From positions 434,001 through 498,000 of the forward strand of contig JAPEHQ010000022.1 of the NCBI GenBank assembly GCA_027405735.1: DNA of 64,000 nucleotides, written 5' to 3'. Position numbers and translations under genes: made by a program. The notes under the pieces were generated by a model that was not told the DNA's origin, searched no databases, and was given only the letters and a program-made list of their open reading frames with translations. The DNA comes from Mucor racemosus. Lineage: Eukaryota > Mucoromycota > Mucoromycetes > Mucorales > Mucoraceae. The first letter of the stretch is position 1. Every line of letters starts with the position of its first letter. Positions 60,586 through 64,000 of this stretch are shown here, piece after piece.

Positions 60586-61374
60586 ACCGGTTATTTATAA
60601 GATTATAAACCTTTTGATTTGTAATCCTTATTGATAAGAAATCAGCTAACTAATCTGTGATAGCATTTTTAATTGTTCTTATTGCTCTAAAGGAAGATCC
60701 AGGAAATGGGATATGTGAGACATATCCACTTGTTGGACTTAGCTGTATGAAATGAGCTCAACTTAAATGTGGTGTGTTACTAATGTAAATAGATTTATCT
60801 GACATGGAATGTCAGAGAGGTATAATCGATCCAAAACTGATCTAACGGATAAATGTAATATAGAATTTGTATATAAATAGGACCAATTATTGATATTAAA
60901 TAAAGATTGTTGCATCCACAGATCTGGGTGCATTCCTTGGTTAAGATTACGACACAGTTTGATATGTTAAGTTCTACATTGCTGTGTATTATGTTATGAA
61001 GCTCCGTGTATGCAGGAATATGGAACTAGTGTGTTTCACCTAGATTTGATTGGATATATGTATATATATAAATAGACTCATTTAAACAGGTCATATAATT
61101 AGAGAATGTGAATATAAAAGAAGATGGTTCGATCTTATAATAAAGTTCTTTAGTTTTAGTGTGCTCTTTCATTTTATAACAGTTTTCCTTTATTTTTATT
61201 AAATGATTTAGTACATATTTTAGATTTGAGATTAATATAATCTCCTGGCGTAACAAAGATGATCTTCAGTTTTTGTGTGTGATTTAATTTAACAAGTTTC
61301 TTTATTAAATTATACATTTTTCTTGCTCCAATATTCATTCTAAATGCTGGGCATTTCAGACATTATTTAGAACA
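60586..61374 (+). mobile_element. Solo LTR B, split by LTR A copy 2
   Basis: The insertion begins TGTTGCATCC and ends TTTAGAACA relative to the uninterrupted copy at 54.4 kb. It has TATATAAATAGG near 60874. Removing the nested LTR A and its duplication leaves about 436 bp. The flanks (TAAAT and AATAA) do not match exactly, so the boundaries or duplication have decayed. Confidence 0.5.
60908..61255 (+). mobile_element. Solo LTR A, copy 2, nested in LTR B
   Basis: The 348-bp element has the same TGTTGCATCC...GTAACA ends as 56619-56977 and is flanked by a perfect AAGAT duplication (60903-60907 and 61256-61260). The duplication differs from that of copy 1, so the two are independent insertions rather than the two LTRs of one element. 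Confidence 0.85.
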
Positions 61375-62328
61375 AATAATAAAACCCTGCTAAATTGCAC
61401 ATTTCAGCCAATGTAAAAGCAGCATTACAGCACATCAACCCATAAACTAAACAAAATAGGCAATATCTGTTGTCATAGGAACATGCATTTTCTACCAGAA
61501 ACACCGGCTGCCATATCATTCATTCATTAAAAAATTGCAAAAACGAGCCCGTAAAGCAACACTGTAATTGAGCGTAGCAAGATTGAATGGTTAAGTATCT
61601 TGTATTATGGTATATATTTAAGTTTTAAATAAAAGCGTTTTTTTTTAAACTTTTCTTATATTTAACCATATACAATCTGAAAATTCAGATTTTGTAGCGG
61701 ACATTTTCGGGGCTCATTTTATCCTTACCAACACTCATGATTTTGATCAAAAAAAAGAAAAATCAAATTTTGATACCAAAATCGACGTTTAAATGTACTA
61801 CATTATGAGAGAAAATTGTAGCCATAACTAATACACATTTTATAAAAGCTTAATATTAAATGTTAAGTAATGAAACTTAGCATTTTTGGCCCAAAAACGG
61901 TTTTTTGATTAAAGGATTTTCATGTAATATTTTGTAATAAAACAGGTTGTTGTTTTTTATTGAGCAAATAAAGCACTAAATTCTGTATATGTGTGTATTT
62001 TTTGTTTTCATAATTGGTAGTATAATTCACTCTAGATTTGCAAAATCAGAAAAAAAAATTAAAAAATGTTAAAATTGATGATCTGGACAAGAATGATTTT
62101 TGAAATTAATATTCCGCTTATAAGCCTTGCAAGTCGTAAAAATAAGAGATTTTATAATACTTGAAAACTTTTTCAAGAATTTACGATGCTGTACCCACTT
62201 GATTCAAGCTTATTACTGTAAATTTTTATACATGTTAATAATGTATGGTAGTTTATTTTTTGATGATAATATAGTCTTATTTTATAATTATTGCGCTAAA
62301 GGTAATTTACATTAAGTTTTAATCTTAC

Positions 62329-62525
62329 CTCTCCAATATCATAAACATAAACATAAACGTGGCCGTCACTGGACCCTATTGCCGCCTTTTTACTTTCTTT
62401 ATCCCAAACCTACAGTATTTATTCAATGCTTTACAAGAACCAACTTAAGTAGTACTTCCAAATGGTTTCTCGGTATTTGCATTCAAATTCCATAAATTAA
62501 GTTAACTAGTTCCATTTACAGTAGT
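62329..62525 (-). pseudogene. Dynein intermediate chain exon remnant, copy 2
   Basis: On the minus strand the segment reads VNGTS, a stop, LNLWNLNANTEKPF, then after a short break CKALNK, VWDKESKKAAIGSSDGHVY and YDIGE before a GTAAGA donor. Dynein intermediate chains have DGxGxLDLWNLNxDTE followed by ALNRVxW and SDGxVxIYDIGE at this place. Small indels and stops make it a pseudogene. Confidence 0.65.
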
Positions 62526-63134
62526 AGTATCAAACGTATCATCAGCACGCCTTATTATGATAAATGTCAATCTAAACTTAGAAATATCCCACTGTCATTG
62601 TTATACAGCAGTAAACTATAGAAAGCTTGATTTTGAATAATAATACAACAATTGAATAAAAAACAAGATGATACTAATAATAGCATATGATGAGTATTTA
62701 ACGTCTAAGTAAGTTTGATGAATGAAGTATGCCATTAAACCCTTTTAAAAATCCTAAGACAAACACAACATCTTGGTCCTCCTGTAATTTCTATCATCCA
62801 TCAAAATGTTGTGGTTTCTACTACACAATGAATGCACCTTTTATCGATCTTGAACTCGATGCACATTGGGTATCAGTTTTACCAGTTGTGTTTTCTCTGA
62901 TTCATTAATATACAGTTATATTAAACGATAATGATTTGCAGCATTGCAAAAAGAAAAAGAATAAACGCTTCAAGAGTTTTCTGCATATCAAATTATGCGA
63001 TTTAGTAACAATGATTGCACTTAACTATGCTTTTTGAGCCTATTGATGTTAATCAGAATAATTAGTAGTACTTTCATTCAAAAGTAAGCTTTGCTTTATA
63101 CATTTACATTCAACCATTCAATAAATGACATTGC

Positions 63135-63582
63135 TGTTGTATTCTATGTTACCTTCTACAAATATACATCCTAATTTGATAGACAAATACTATGATAGTG
63201 GCTTGCACGAATCCATCGCATAGCCAATACTTCGGAAGGAAGTATCAACTACGAATACTCTGTTTGTCCATGTGGCTCAATAGCACATTTAGCTCATTTT
63301 AGGTCAGCAAAATGATAGGTGGCCCTATTAATATAAACATTGATCTCAGGGCACGGACCTGCTCTCAAAAAATTAAATAAGAATAAGACAAATACTAATT
63401 ATGAAACATATCAACTAAGGTTATAATTCAACACGGTACATCTCGGATTTGCTGAATCAATATAGATAATACTTATCATATTGATCTATTATTGGTTCTC
63501 TAGTTATAATATCAGTAGTAAATAGTAAATAGATATAAAAGACCTATACTTTTAGATCTTAATAAACAGTAGACTTCTTTTA
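63135..63582 (+). mobile_element. LTR E, interrupted by a Tc1-like element
   Basis: It begins TGTTGTATTC (like LTR C) directly after ATTGC. GATATAAAAGACC near 63532 and AATAAACAG near 63561 give the LTR promoter and polyadenylation order. The right end is not reached because a Tc1-like element has inserted at the TA at 63581. Confidence 0.5.
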
Positions 63583-64000
63583 ACGTGCCACCAGCTTTAA
63601 ATCTGTGTAAACCTTAATTTTGTTTCAATTTTTATTTACTTTTAAACACCGCTATTTCAGTATGCTTTTTTTTTTGGAGGCATCTCATGGCAGGTGATGT
63701 AGCTCATTTGTTATTTGAGAGATTGAGAAGTATAATAAGTTTAAACAAACATTTTATTTTTATAACAAATCGTTAGGAATTCTAACTTTTCTATGGGATA
63801 AATATTTTTTTTCCACAAATTTCTTAACTTCTTGGACAACTTCTCTACCGTCTCTACATTTGCTATAAGCTTCGATGTAGTCCATCGACCTTCTGAAATA
63901 ACGTCTGATTTGAGTCAGGTTACCAGAGGTATCCAGAAAAGAATGGATATTTTTCTCCAGAGACTTGAACGTATAGTCACATCGCAAACGAGCTTCCCTC
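63583..64000 (-). mobile_element. Tc1/mariner-like element, copy 2, cut by window end
   Basis: After TA the left end ACGTGCCACCAGCTTTAAA is the same as at 36942, and the following 400 bases match copy 1 closely. A minus-strand frame from 64000 to 63760 is the transposase C-terminus: REARLRCDYTFKSLEKNIHS, then IRRYFRRSMDYIEAYSKC, and an undamaged end KKYLSHRKVRIPNDLL. It has three codons more than copy 1 and no frameshift, so it may belong to a longer element outside the window. Confidence 0.7.

Larger units (their letters stand above)
59570..63134 (-). repeat. Dispersed repeat family 2, copy 2
   Basis: It is co-linear with copy 1 (53.6-56.2 kb) with three insertions: a short LTR at 59895-60120, LTR B at 60586-61374 with LTR A nested in it, and an LTR at 63135 that ends the copy. 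It carries the best-preserved dynein remnant. Confidence 0.75.

Noticed and set aside
56619..61255. One 4.6-kb LTR retrotransposon bounded by the two LTR A copies
   Set aside because: The flanking duplications differ (AATTA versus AAGAT) and no gag-pol lies between; they are separate solo LTRs.
1..64000. CRISPR arrays, operons or bacterial-type systems
   Set aside because: The DNA is eukaryotic with spliced genes; no regularly spaced direct repeats of that kind are present.

Overview
The window looks like nuclear DNA of an AT-rich early-diverging fungus, most likely a member of the Mucorales (inference). Twelve intron-containing genes could be reconstructed with 58 introns, mostly 50-80 nt, with GTAAGT-like donors and TAG or CAG acceptors. 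The gene set is eukaryotic and housekeeping, and it includes a full-length DHX16-type Prp2 and a metazoan-like EF-hand aspartate/glutamate carrier. The intergenic DNA is dense with decayed LINE, LTR, SINE and TIR elements.

Layout. 1-3.7 kb: a non-LTR retrotransposon (LINE) on the minus strand, with an intact ORF1 and the open 5' two thirds of ORF2, cut by the window edge. 4.5-14.2 kb: PIG-S (GPI transamidase subunit, with one apparent frameshift), the mitochondrial aspartate/glutamate carrier and the spliceosomal helicase DHX16/Prp2. 14.2-17.8 kb: repeats. 17.8-27.7 kb: AP-2 mu, the adenine glycosylase MUTYH, a 5'-truncated LINE, Mediator subunit 21, an AVT-type vacuolar amino acid transporter and a GSKIP-like protein with a polyglutamine tract. 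27.7-44.6 kb: 17 kb without an intact gene, made of repeats, solo LTRs, nested DNA transposons and two abutting SINEs. 44.7-53.3 kb: Tim8, a 99-residue membrane protein, mitochondrial EF-Tu and a PPP4R1-like HEAT-repeat protein. 53.3-64 kb: a second repeat block built of two long copies of one repeat, with nested solo LTRs, a degenerate minisatellite and a DDE transposon running off the end.

The genes do not form one pathway. Three act in mitochondria (carrier, Tim8, EF-Tu), two in RNA and transcription (DHX16, Med21), and the others in membrane trafficking, GPI anchoring, DNA repair, phosphatase regulation and vacuolar transport.

The most interesting material is in the repeats. A dispersed repeat carries a decayed piece of a dynein intermediate chain gene in three copies. 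Two LINE copies abut the same short motif, which suggests target preference. Two SINEs sit back to back, leaving three copies of one short target. Comparing repeat copies as empty and filled sites defines several solo LTRs with 5-bp target duplications.
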